Notes under the pieces: model-generated | What the model saw: the letters and a program-made list of their open reading frames with translations, nothing else | Database searches by the model: none | Told to the model about the DNA's origin: nothing | DNA from: Brachionus koreanus | Lineage: Eukaryota; Rotifera; Eurotatoria; Ploima; Brachionidae | Direction of reading: 5' to 3' | Assembly (NCBI GenBank): GCA_016987375.1 | Contig: PJRA01000198.1 | Coordinates: forward strand, 999,750 to 1,063,749 | DNA: 64,000 nucleotides | Shown here: one piece after another, positions 55,684-64,000 of the stretch | How the letters are laid out: every line of letters starts with the position of its first letter | Numbering within the stretch: position 1 is the stretch's first letter | Translations under genes and position numbers: made by a program

Positions 55684-56680
55684 TTAATTCACTTGAATTT
55701 CCACTGGAAAATGATCACTTACCTTCTTAGTCTAAAATAGAAATTTTTTTTAGTGTTTAGCTAAAAATTCAAAGTAAATATTTACATATTCTGCACTAAG
55801 GCCAAATTCATGGTCATATCTAAAAGTCATATTTGTTTCGGGAATCATACTGTTGATTAATTGTGGCGAATTAGTTATAATTCTGTCATAGGCGCAATTT
55901 CTTGTACTTATAGTTGTTGCGTATTTATCTCTAATAAACCATGTAAAATCAGATAAAACATCTCTTACTTTATCTCTATTTGCTGCTGATATATAAGAAC
56001 AATCAAAATTAAAATCGCCCAAGATTGCTATATGCTTTTTGATATTGGAATTGAGACTATAATACCAATCAACCACTTGTCTCAAAGCTAGACTCTCTTC
56101 GAGCACATAAGACGGTCTTAAATGTACATTCATTAGAGTTAACTTATCAATAGTCAAGCTTGTGTCAAATATTTTAAACTCAACAATAAATGGTGGACGG
56201 TCAAAAATTTTTTCTGAGTTCTCATAAATCATTTGACTTACAGGTACAATTCTTCTTGGTAATCCATCAACTACATTTCTAAAAAATAAAATATTTTTCT
56301 GTCTTTTTAAAAAATCTTTTTCAAATATTTAACCTGTAAATAAAGGCGTATATTTCTTTATATGAAGAAAAGCCTAGTCGATGACTAAGAGCATAAGAAT
56401 ATTTTATTCCCTTAGAAGCGACATGTTCATTTAGCTGATCAATCAAAATTGTAACCACATAGTCCATATTAGAGTCTCTTATTTCTTGAATGGCCACTAT
56501 GTCATATCTAGACAGAATTTGACATATTGTATTAACAATTGTCTTATTGCCGATTTTAGTAGGGCCAAAAGTTCTGATGTTAAAGGAGCCTATTTTCAAA
56601 CTAGGCTCCAAGTTTATTACTTTACTGTCTAAGCAAATAATTAAACTTAGTAAAAAAATTTTTGCCAAATTAAGCTTCAT
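55684..56680 (-). CDS. DNASE1: Secreted DNase I-like endonuclease
   Basis: Three minus-strand exons, 56680-56334, 56278-55786 and 55731-55684, give 295 aa (DNase I 282, DNASE1L3 305). The N-terminal signal peptide is MKLNLAKIFLLSLIICLDS. Motifs in order: IGSFNIRTFGPTK, DIVAIQEIRD (metal-binding Glu), YAFIYR, MNVHLRPSY (catalytic His), LGDFNFDCSYI (GDFNA.CSY in the family), TTISTRNCAYDRIIT (Asp of the Asp-His pair) and VSDHFPVEIQV (catalytic His in SDH). All catalytic residues are present, so it is probably an active Ca/Mg-dependent endonuclease cleaving extracellular or ingested DNA. The last exon encodes only the final 15 residues, including the catalytic SDH. DNASE1 versus DNASE1L subtype is undecided. 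Confidence 0.92.
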
Positions 56681-57107
56681 TTTAATTTTGTTTTTTTTTT
56701 CAAACAGGCAAAAATATTTAAAGGTAAGATTTTTTTTAATTAATCACTATTACCCTGAGAAAAATGATAATTAATTAAAACTTGAATTCAATTAATTTTT
56801 GTTGATTTTTTGTTTTTAACAAGTAATGTCTGGGTGAGTAAAATTTCAAAAAAAAGTTGGTTTATTTAAAAATAAAAATCACAAATTTCGTCTATTTAAA
56901 ATTTTAATAATTGTTTAGAAAATAAAAATATTTATTCGAATAAAAATACAAAAAAAAAAGATTTTTTTTAACACTCTTAGTCTTAAAAATATAAAACAAT
57001 TTTTATTTTAAGACACATGTAAGCTATGCTTGATTTGAGCTTGTATGGCTAAAATAATTATTTTGAAAAAATAATAGAGAAAGAGAGAGAGAGAGGCACA
57101 TTCTAAA
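56681..57107. other. Short intergenic region with (GA)n
   Basis: Between the DNase I start and the SAPCD2 stop. A purine run AGAGAAAGAGAGAGAGAGAG lies near 57079-57097. Nothing else recognised. Confidence 0.5.
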
Positions 57108-58205
57108 TCAAAGAAATCTCGGCTTAGAAATTGTCACTGTGTTGTTTAAATTTTTGCTTGAATTCTGAAAATTAGGAATAAAATCACCAGCAACATTTTT
57201 GGTCTCTTTGGCCAGCGAAACCAAGCTATTCTGTCGGCTAAAATTTCGACCATTTATTTTGGCAATATTTTTGTTCAAATTTTCCGAGTCTGCTTTAATC
57301 TCGAACAATTTGCGTATTAAATTTGATTTTTCTTTCTGTAAAGATTCTATTTTGTCCTGTTTTTCTTTTAGAAATTTGTCCAAGTCAATATCTGATTTAG
57401 AATTGTGAAGGCCAAACTGTTCAACATAATCCTGATAACTAGGTGGTTCTGATAAGCAGAAATCTTCTTCGTTTTTAGAATTATTTCCCAAGCTTATTTT
57501 CTTTTTCAACAAAAAATCATTTAAATATAAATTTAAATCACTAAGCTGCTTTAAATCAATCAATAATTTGTCAATACTGTACAAATTTTGGTACTTTAAC
57601 TTGCTCAAATTGGTTTGTTTTACTTTGTTGTCAATTAGTTGACTTGTTAGCCACTTTTTGATGCAATCTATAGACTCAAGGCCTTGTGTCAGTAGGTAGT
57701 TTTCTTTGTCAATCAATGAATTCAAGTCAAGAGAATTGGCATTTGACTGTGTGGACGAATTGTTGTGCATATCAAATGCTTGGGATAGAGTGGTTCCCGA
57801 AGTGCGTGATTGTAAAATTTTATTCTTTTTTCTCCGGTCTAATACAACCTCAGCCGCATTGACAATTTCCTCATAAGTAACCAAAAATTTGCTTTGTTTT
57901 TTATCTATGTACAAGCTGTGTCTTTGTCCTGGGTTTCTTAAATTTGGATTGACTGTTTTTAGTATTTTGTTTGAGCGATTGGCCCTGATAAAATTAAGAA
58001 CATCGTTTAGAATTTCATTGTTGCTTGCTCCAAGAACGTCTAATTCGTTTATATCAATGGCACCTTTGCACTCTGGGTCAAATATGGCAAAAAATGACTT
58101 GAGAATACTGAATAGCTTGGACTTTTCTGATTCATTTTCACTATTGTTCAAATCGCTAGGCGGCTTTAAGACGACCGAGTCTATCTCGCTTAGGTCACTA
58201 GTCAT
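57108..58205 (-). CDS. SAPCD2: Suppressor APC domain-containing protein (SAPCD2-like)
   Basis: Single exon, 365 aa. Residues about 30-60 (LFSILKSFFAIFDPECKGAI) match the EF-hand-like N-terminal module of SAPCD2, where the family reads as SLRTLFDILD...G. The C-terminal coiled coil KQDKIESLQKEKSNLIRKLF followed by EIKADSE matches the SAPCD2 ending (ERITQLEQEKSALIKQLFEARA). The middle is Ser/Asn-rich with two short helical parts and the motif PPSYQDYVEQFG. SAPCD2 proteins localise to cell cortex and spindle and influence spindle orientation through LGN. Similarity is confined to the two ends, so the assignment is good but not certain. Confidence 0.65.
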   Translation of the reverse strand: MTSDLSEIDSVVLKPPSDLNNSENESEKSKLFSILKSFFAIFDPECKGAIDINELDVLGASNNEILNDVLNFIRANRSNKILKTVNPNLRNPGQRHSLYIDKKQSKFLVTYEEIVNAAEVVLDRRKKNKILQSRTSGTTLSQAFDMHNNSSTQSNANSLDLNSLIDKENYLLTQGLESIDCIKKWLTSQLIDNKVKQTNLSKLKYQNLYSIDKLLIDLKQLSDLNLYLNDFLLKKKISLGNNSKNEEDFCLSEPPSYQDYVEQFGLHNSKSDIDLDKFLKEKQDKIESLQKEKSNLIRKLFEIKADSENLNKNIAKINGRNFSRQNSLVSLAKETKNVAGDFIPNFQNSSKNLNNTVTISKPRFL

Positions 58206-59403
58206 TTTGCCTGGTCACAAAACTAGACTATATTTATTTCTAATTTTTTTTGCTTTTCTTTTTGATTGAAATTATATAATTTGTGGAGTTAATCCAAAAA
58301 AAAACTAGGTCTAGCACGTTTCCTATTTGGTTGTATTGGTTTTTATGTAAAATTGTCGGATTAATAAACGATTTTGCTATGAATTTTATTAAGTGACTAG
58401 ATTAGAGCAAAATTTTAAAATAAATTATTTTTCTTAGATTTATTATTGAAAAGAATTTTTGAACATTTTTGTTAATATAAATCTAAATATTAGTTGGCTA
58501 TTTAATCATATCAAAATTTAATTAATTTTAATGCTCAAATTCGTTTTATTAATTTCTTTTTTGTTAAATAATAGTAAGGACAGGACCCCGGCCAGTTTGG
58601 AATGGGAGTTAAACTTCCCTTTCAGTCTCGTGTTGAATAGTTTTGATGCTAAATTAAAAGTGAAAAACAAATTGAAACTGATACAAGACAAACAATAATA
58701 AATGAAAATTTTTTTTAGATTTTTTTTTTAATTTTTTTTTGTTTTGTCTCTTGAGAGGCAGAAGTAGTAGCAGTAGTTCTTGCTGAGACACTTGAAAAAG
58801 ATTTTGTAAATTTATGTGGCCAATAAGACCAACTTGGCTAAATACATCTATGATACTATTAGACAATTAAAATCAGATATTATTACATGCAATGCAAAAT
58901 CTATTAATTAATGCCTAAAAAAAATTCTTAATTTTATTAATTTACGCATAAAATATTTAATTTTTGTATAAAGTAATTAATCAAAATTAAATTGGTCTAC
59001 ATCATTTTATTATTTCGAAAAACTTATTAATTTTTGTACAAAATATAACAATATCTATTTTATTTAAATTGTGTCTTTTTTAATTAAATTAAGTCAAGAT
59101 ATATTTTTTTATTTCAAAATTCATAACTGTTTATTAAAGTTTGCTAGCTTTTGATGGTCTTCCAGCTTTTTTCTTTTTAACTAATAGAACACTTTTGAAC
59201 TTCATCGGAATTTTTACTAGATTTTGATGTGCTGAAGCTACAATTACATGATGATTGCACATAAAGTTTTTTTAAAAAAATTTGACCAAGTACATTTACT
59301 CTCATACCATTCTTCTCGGTTTAAACAATGTCATACTTTGGTATATCCATAATCAGATTTTTTTTTATTTGTTTTCATTAATTTTTGTTAAATTTAAATA
59401 TTT
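58206..59403. other. Intergenic, no gene
   Basis: No gene. A GC-richer patch at 58580-58640 (GACAGGACCCCGGCCAGTTT) stands out but matches nothing else here. The open frame at 58654-58866 is low-complexity and not supported. Confidence 0.5.
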
Positions 59404-59890
59404 TTGTTAAGACATAACATAAATGAGCTTGAGAGAGTTCAACAAAGAGCAATAAAGTTGATTCCAAAAATGCGTAACTTGGATTATCAACAATATTTGT
59501 TAAGGCTAGATTTAACTAACTTGAGAACAAGAAGATTAAGAGGTGATCTAATCCAGATGTTCAAATTGGTGAACAATTATGAACAAATTGAATTTAATAA
59601 AGGAATCAACTACAGTCTTAACACAAAACCTGGTAGCTGAAGATACGAGTTGAGGAGAAATAGCTATTGTCTTATTACTGAAAGAATATCATCTTGGAAA
59701 TTAAAATTTAACTTTTTCATAAATAGAGTCGTGGATGAATGGAATAAACTCCCGAAAGATGTAAAAAGCCTAAATAGTTTCAAAGCGAAGCTTGATAGTT
59801 GGATGGCCAAACAAAAAGAAGCGACTGCTACAGCTCTCTAGAGCTATGCTTAGAAAACCTCTAAGCTGCTGTTTTATACTACTACTACTA
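59404..59890 (+). pseudogene. LINE C-terminal remnant with (CTA)n tail
   Basis: Plus-strand frames read LERVQQRAIKLIPKMRNLDY, TRRLRGDLIQMFKLVNNYEQ, a stop, then RRNSYCLITERISSWKLKFN, FFINRVVDEWNKLP and LNSFKAKLDSWM. This is the C-terminal end of a CR1/Jockey-type reverse transcriptase, better preserved than the 53893-55260 copy and different in sequence. It ends in a CTACTACTACTA microsatellite (59877-59890), the element's 3' tail. Confidence 0.8.
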
Positions 59891-59980
59891 TTTTTAGTAG
59901 ATGAAAAGAAATTAATCTTTTCAAAATTACCATTCTTACTTGCATTTAAGCAAAATTAAAAATGTATTGCAATCAGTCCA

Positions 59981-60112
59981 CAGTATTGCCATTAAATTTA
60001 TAATTTTTTGAGAAAAGACTGAGGTGGATATCAAAATTTTTTTATTTAAAAGTTTTTTTGATAAATTCTCAGCCTTATCTCAAAAAGTTACAAATTTAAT
60101 GGCATCACTGTA
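59981..60112. mobile_element. Short inverted-repeat element (MITE)
   Basis: The left arm CAGTATTGCCATTAAATTTA and the right arm TAAATTTAATGGCATCACTG, extended inward by TTTTTTGAGAAAAGACTGAG and its near-complement, form an imperfect palindrome of about 132 bp. No coding; lies about 230 bp upstream of VPS72. Confidence 0.55.
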
Positions 60113-60342
60113 ATACTGTAAGAATCCAGCAAATTCAATTTAAAAGTCATTAAACTTTTATAAGATAAAAATTAAATGCTTAATTTCCTATTAATGCTGA
60201 AATTTTATACTCTATTTTAAAAATTAGCAATAAATTTTAAATTGAACTAAAAGTTATCTTTATTTTGAAGTAAAAAAAAATGCAAAAAAAAGCATCCATT
60301 TTTATACAAAAATAAATTTCAAAAATTTTTTTTAGTCAAAAA

Positions 60343-61227
60343 ATGAGTTTGGTGACAACCCGACAGAAGCGAACAAATGCTGGGTCTAAGATGGCTCAGC
60401 TTTTGAATCAAGAAGAAGAGGACGATTTTTACAAAACCGCGTATGGTGGTTTTAATGAAGCTGAAGACGACCAAGAATTCGAGGCAAAAGAGTCGGATTT
60501 TGAAGAGGACTATGTTGATTCTGATTTTGACTTGGATGAAAATGAGGATGACGAAAATGAAATGCTAGTAGATGAAGAAGATGATGAAAAGAAGAAGAGA
60601 AAAAGAACTGTTGTTACTAAGGCTTACAAAGAACCATGTGTTAAAAAATCAGTGGAGCCGAAAAAAACTATCAAGAGCGAATGTGTTGAAGGGCCGACTG
60701 TTCGCGAGAATAAGTCAGTACGTAGTTCAACTGCTAGAAAGCGAGAAGAACTAATTCAAAGACAAGAAGAAAGAGAAGCAGCTAGAAGAGAAAAAGTTAA
60801 AAAAACGCCATCAGTCGACATGGAATATCGCAGACTGACCCAAGAAGAACTACTTGAGGAAGCCAAAATTACAGAACAAATTAATTTGGCTTCACTGGAC
60901 GCCTATCAAAAAATGGAACTGGAAAAAAAGAAAAAAATAGCCCACAAAAGTTCAATTAAAGGTCCTTTAATTCGTTACCATTCGGTTACTATGCCATTGT
61001 TAGCTCAACCAAATTCAAAACAATCGAGAAATTTTCTTACTTTTACTGACGAGACTTTATTAAATCAGATATTTCCTCAAACAAAACCTGAAAAAATTGA
61101 TGTAAATCTAAAAATTTGTCCGATCACTGGACTCCCGGCAAAGTACTTTGATCCATTAACTAAAACACCATATGCCACTTTGGCTGCTTTTAAAATTCTA
61201 AGAGAACGTTTTTTAAATGAAAAATAA
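60343..61227 (+). CDS. VPS72: Vacuolar protein sorting-associated protein 72 (YL1)
   Basis: Single exon, 294 aa. The N-terminal TTRQKRTNAGSKMAQLLN is followed by a very acidic stretch (about 28-85), including DDFYKTAYGGFNE and EEDYVDSDFD; this region binds H2A.Z-H2B. A basic region and YRRLTQEELLEEAKITEQIN come next, then the YL1 C-terminal motif KICPITGLPAKYFDPLTKTP and YATLAAFKILRE. VPS72 is a subunit of the SRCAP and TIP60 complexes that deposits histone H2A.Z. Somewhat shorter than human (364 aa). Confidence 0.95.
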   Translation: MSLVTTRQKRTNAGSKMAQLLNQEEEDDFYKTAYGGFNEAEDDQEFEAKESDFEEDYVDSDFDLDENEDDENEMLVDEEDDEKKKRKRTVVTKAYKEPCVKKSVEPKKTIKSECVEGPTVRENKSVRSSTARKREELIQRQEEREAARREKVKKTPSVDMEYRRLTQEELLEEAKITEQINLASLDAYQKMELEKKKKIAHKSSIKGPLIRYHSVTMPLLAQPNSKQSRNFLTFTDETLLNQIFPQTKPEKIDVNLKICPITGLPAKYFDPLTKTPYATLAAFKILRERFLNEK

Positions 61228-62138
61228 ATTACTATTTTTGTACAAAAATTTGTAAATATAAAAATAAAAAATTTTTATTTTCATTAGCAAAATGCAAAGG
61301 TGAAATTGAATAAAGTTGTTTTTTGAACGAGGGATTTAATGAATATTTTAATTTTTAAATTAGGAATCATTGAATCCTTTCTAAATTGACTAAAACAAAA
61401 CAAATACTTTAGCATACCTTTTGCGTCTTTTTTGCCCAAAAAAGACAAAAATAAAGCTTAAAGAAAATAATCTTAGACTTTTGTGCAATATTAAGAAATT
61501 ATTTAAGAATATATTTAAGAAATTTTTTTTTATTGTTTACCAAATAATTTGAGAGAATTTTTTAATTTAAAAATGTAAAATTATTTTTTGACTTTGAATC
61601 TGGTTTAAAGTGCAACAAAAATATAATATCGTATTAATTCAAATTGCATTTGAATTTTACAAAACCATCATAATCTCCAGGAAAAATTAATTTTCAGTTT
61701 TTTTATATTTTAAAATTGAATAAAAATTTGAGAGAAATTTTTTTTTTCTATTTTTTTTAGAAATATTTAGAAAAAATATTCAGTCTTAATGTGATAAAAA
61801 AAAAAATAATAATTTAGAATAATAAATTTTAACTAGTAATTTTTTTGCGATAAAATTTTTTTTTAAAATCAATTATTAAATTGTTAAAATTTTTATTTAT
61901 TATTAAATTTAATATTTTAATTAAAGTAAAAAATCCATAAAATCAAAATTTTTTTTATGCATTTTATAAACACAAATGAAAGCTATCAAAACAATTTTAA
62001 GGCCTGTTTATTTTACAAAATAATAAAAATACACTCAAAAAAGTTTAATTAATTAATTAATTTTTTTGCTGTTTTCTTAAAAAAATATAGAAAAAAAATT
62101 AAAATTTTGCCATTAACATTAATTAATTTTTATATAGA
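61228..62138. other. Intergenic, with a decayed repeat
   Basis: Between converging VPS72 and DEPDC1. About 61440-61590 is a weak relative of the GGCAAAATG family (GAAAATAATCTTAGACTTTT ... TGTAAAATTATTTTT). The rest is extremely A/T-rich. Confidence 0.45.
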
Positions 62139-63299
62139 TCAAATTAGATTTTCTTTTTTCCATTTTTTGTTGGAAAAAATTCGCGGAAAATTTATAGATG
62201 ACGTGCTCTGAAACAATGAACTTTTACTCGGGTAGTTCGAAATAACTGATGAATTTAGATAACTTGTCGACTGAAGTTGATTGAACGATTGCTCAAAACT
62301 AATATGGCTATTTTTAGAGTTATTTTCATTTAGATTAGCAGTTAGTATGTTATCTTTTGATAATTTTTGATTGTCATTTCTTTGATTTAAACTCGGATAT
62401 GAAATTGAATCATTGAGGCCGAGAATGTTCAAAGCTTTTTTTATTTTTTGACCCTGTTGACTCGAATTAATGCTCAACTTTTTGCTATGTATGGGCTTAT
62501 TTTCACTGGTATCAATAAAATTTCTAAAGCCTCGCTTCTCAAAATTTGTTTCATTAGAAGAGTTTTGAAGTTCATGATTGACTTGCATGGAACTTTTTTC
62601 TCTACTCCCATTGTTGGCATTCTTCAGCCTAGTCTTGAAATTTGTAATCAAATCACTTGGTATTCTCATTATGTCTGAATAATTGTTTATCAGAATTTTT
62701 ATTGCTTTGACTGATAAACATTCATTTTGCTGACTTTGTTTGAATGAAATAATTGATTTTAAAAATGTTTTAACTAGTAGAAATTCAACTTGGTCTAGTT
62801 TACTCTGACATTTATCCAACCTTGAAGTATTGCTATTTTTCCATGAAAAATGGTCAAAATTTTCATTTTCTTCCATATCAACATTTTCTGTCTTGTTAAG
62901 ATTTGAGTTATACAATTCAAAATGTTCACTTGACTTAAGCCTATTTAAAAATCTAAGTAAAAAATGTAATTTACGCTTATTGCTGGGTGGTAACATAACA
63001 GCCAGAAGGCGAAAACAAGATATTACACAATCAAACATTTCATCCTCCATGTCTTGATCTTTGCTCATTTTTGGCTCTGATTTAGAGCTTCGATCATGTT
63101 TTTTTCTCTCTGTATGGCCATCAGAGCCAGTGTGTCTGTTTAAACTGTTCTTTATGAACAAATTCAAATCATTTAGATTTCTTTTTATGCTGTCTTGGTT
63201 GGAAAAATTCTGCAGGCTCATGCTTGAACACAATCGTTTAATCCCAGAGTCATCTTTGTTAAAATATGATAATGACAACGATGAAGTTAGCTTGCTTGT
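62139..63299 (-). CDS. DEPDC1: DEP domain-containing protein 1, last exon only
   Basis: A long 3' exon beginning after an AG at 63301-63300; earlier exons (DEP domain, RhoGAP-like start) are not in the window or not recognised. It encodes 386 residues. Residues about 85-200 match the DEPDC1 C-terminal RhoGAP-like part: FDCVISCFRLLAVMLPPSNK, RKLHFLLRFLNRL, LLVKTFLKSIISF and NYSDIMRIPSDLITNFKTRL correspond to the family's LLLPPANRRRLQLLMR ... HHQEILQVPSYL. The remaining half is Ser/Asn-rich with no recognised domain. DEPDC1 proteins are cell-cycle regulated and linked to mitosis and Rho signalling. An ATG-only frame starting at 63278 would miss the true 5' part. Confidence 0.75.
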   Translation of the reverse strand, partial: TSKLTSSLSLSYFNKDDSGIKRLCSSMSLQNFSNQDSIKRNLNDLNLFIKNSLNRHTGSDGHTERKKHDRSSKSEPKMSKDQDMEDEMFDCVISCFRLLAVMLPPSNKRKLHFLLRFLNRLKSSEHFELYNSNLNKTENVDMEENENFDHFSWKNSNTSRLDKCQSKLDQVEFLLVKTFLKSIISFKQSQQNECLSVKAIKILINNYSDIMRIPSDLITNFKTRLKNANNGSREKSSMQVNHELQNSSNETNFEKRGFRNFIDTSENKPIHSKKLSINSSQQGQKIKKALNILGLNDSISYPSLNQRNDNQKLSKDNILTANLNENNSKNSHISFEQSFNQLQSTSYLNSSVISNYPSKSSLFQSTSSINFPRIFSNKKWKKENLI

Positions 63300-63860
63300 C
63301 TTGGTTAAAATAAAATATTAGTTATCAAAGTAATTAGATTAGATACTGAATAAAGGCACTGTGTAACAAAATATAAAACAAACTTTAAAAAATCAAAACA
63401 TTTTTTCAAAATCAATTTAGTAAATTATTTCACAAATAACATAATTGAAGAAGATATACCAAAAATGCAATAAAATAGTTTTGAGCTATTTTAGATTAGG
63501 GAATTTGAATTTTGAGAAAAAAAAACAGACTTTGATGAATGGACATAATGACTGAATTTTGGATATGTTAAAGAATAATCTTAGTACTGACCAATGACCT
63601 TTATATATAAAAGCTATCATAGGTTGCAGAGTTGTTCTTCATAATTTGACAGATTTTGGTATTCAACTTGGCATTAAAATTTGTATGAAACTGCTTAAAA
63701 ATCTTCTGGAATGGTTTTTTAGAAAGATAATGAAATGAATGTAATTAGAAGTGGTTCTATTTTCAAAATTATGATATCAATAATTGGATCAATTTTCAAC
63801 AGCTTAATGAGTCGAGAAAAGTGATGCTATGTATTTGGTAGAATTACCCTGGGTTAATTC
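63300..63860. other. Probable DEPDC1 intron, nothing recognised
   Basis: Upstream of the DEPDC1 terminal exon in gene direction. No exon could be supported before the window ends. Confidence 0.4.
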
Positions 63861-63866
63861 ACTTTT

Positions 63867-64000
63867 AGCCCGTATAGCCGAGTGGTTTGTGCGTTAGTCA
63901 TGCAAGCAGAGGGTGGAGGGTTCAAAACCCACTGAGGGTGGAAAAATCTTCAAAATGTCTCTGCAATACGGGGCGCATGTTTAAACCCCTTTCATCAAAA
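63867..64000 (+). repeat. tRNA-derived SINE or tRNA pseudogene
   Basis: Contains a good Pol III box A (TAGCCGAGTGG, 63875-63885) and box B (GGTTCAAAACC, 63919-63929) with tRNA-like spacing. However, the acceptor stem is poorly paired and no proper anticodon arm forms. CCCGTAT at the start is mirrored by ATACGGG at about 63966-63972. The box A of a Ser/Leu-type tRNA followed by unrelated sequence is typical of a SINE head. Cut by the window edge. Confidence 0.5.

Noticed and set aside
58654..58866. 70-aa minus-strand frame rich in Leu and Lys
   Set aside because: Low-complexity translation of A/T-rich sequence without splice or family support.

Overview
This is AT-rich nuclear DNA from an animal. 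The genes are mostly split by very short introns (about 45-100 bp, GT...AG, T-rich acceptors) and all use the standard stop codons. Gene content is metazoan: a KCNQ1-type potassium channel, a nuclear receptor with two DNA-binding domains, a ciliary DNAJB13, NADPH-cytochrome P450 reductase and DNase I. Low GC, compact introns and a two-DBD receptor fit a small protostome. A monogonont rotifer of the Brachionus type is my best inference, but no species-specific marker proves it. There are two assembly gaps (7584-7942 and 42629-42657).

Layout. 1-7583: an unrecognised 334-aa gene, low-molecular-weight phosphatase (ACP1) and COX17, set among transposon debris. 7943-12563: DNAJB13 and TRAPPC12 diverge from a 192-bp spacer, and SAYSD1 converges on TRAPPC12. 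12564-15063: a decayed DNA transposon carrying a LINE 3' end. 15064-17387: P450 reductase. 20220-24259: the two-DBD nuclear receptor and NKAP. 25489-36360: a KCNQ1-like channel gene with two alternative S5/pore-helix exons and a predicted 7-nt microexon; its 5.9-kb first intron holds an intronless GPCR gene on the opposite strand. 39049-48085: USP39 and VPS51 diverge from a 191-bp spacer. 48239-52481: TMEM186 and a membrane-anchored HIT/GalT-like protein, with a tRNA-Leu(AAG) in one of its introns. 53540-55260: LINE remains. 55684-63299: a secreted DNase I, SAPCD2, VPS72/YL1 and the 3' end of DEPDC1. The window ends in a tRNA-derived SINE or tRNA pseudogene.

Most genes are unrelated housekeeping functions (vesicle tethering by TRAPPC12 and VPS51, splicing by USP39 and NKAP, mitochondrial assembly by COX17 and TMEM186), and no operon-like grouping is apparent. 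The space between and inside genes is occupied by short inverted-repeat elements. They include palindromic elements ending GGC...GCC with 8-9 bp target duplications, a TTAA-flanked MITE, TIR elements in introns, and 3'-end fragments of several LINE families.

The most notable items are the KCNQ alternative pore exons with the microexon, the two-DBD receptor, the nested GPCR, the HPV-for-HPD DNAJB13, and the palindromic element families. Exon coordinates were derived by hand from splice consensus, reading frame and remembered family sequence; every join was checked for phase, but none against transcripts.
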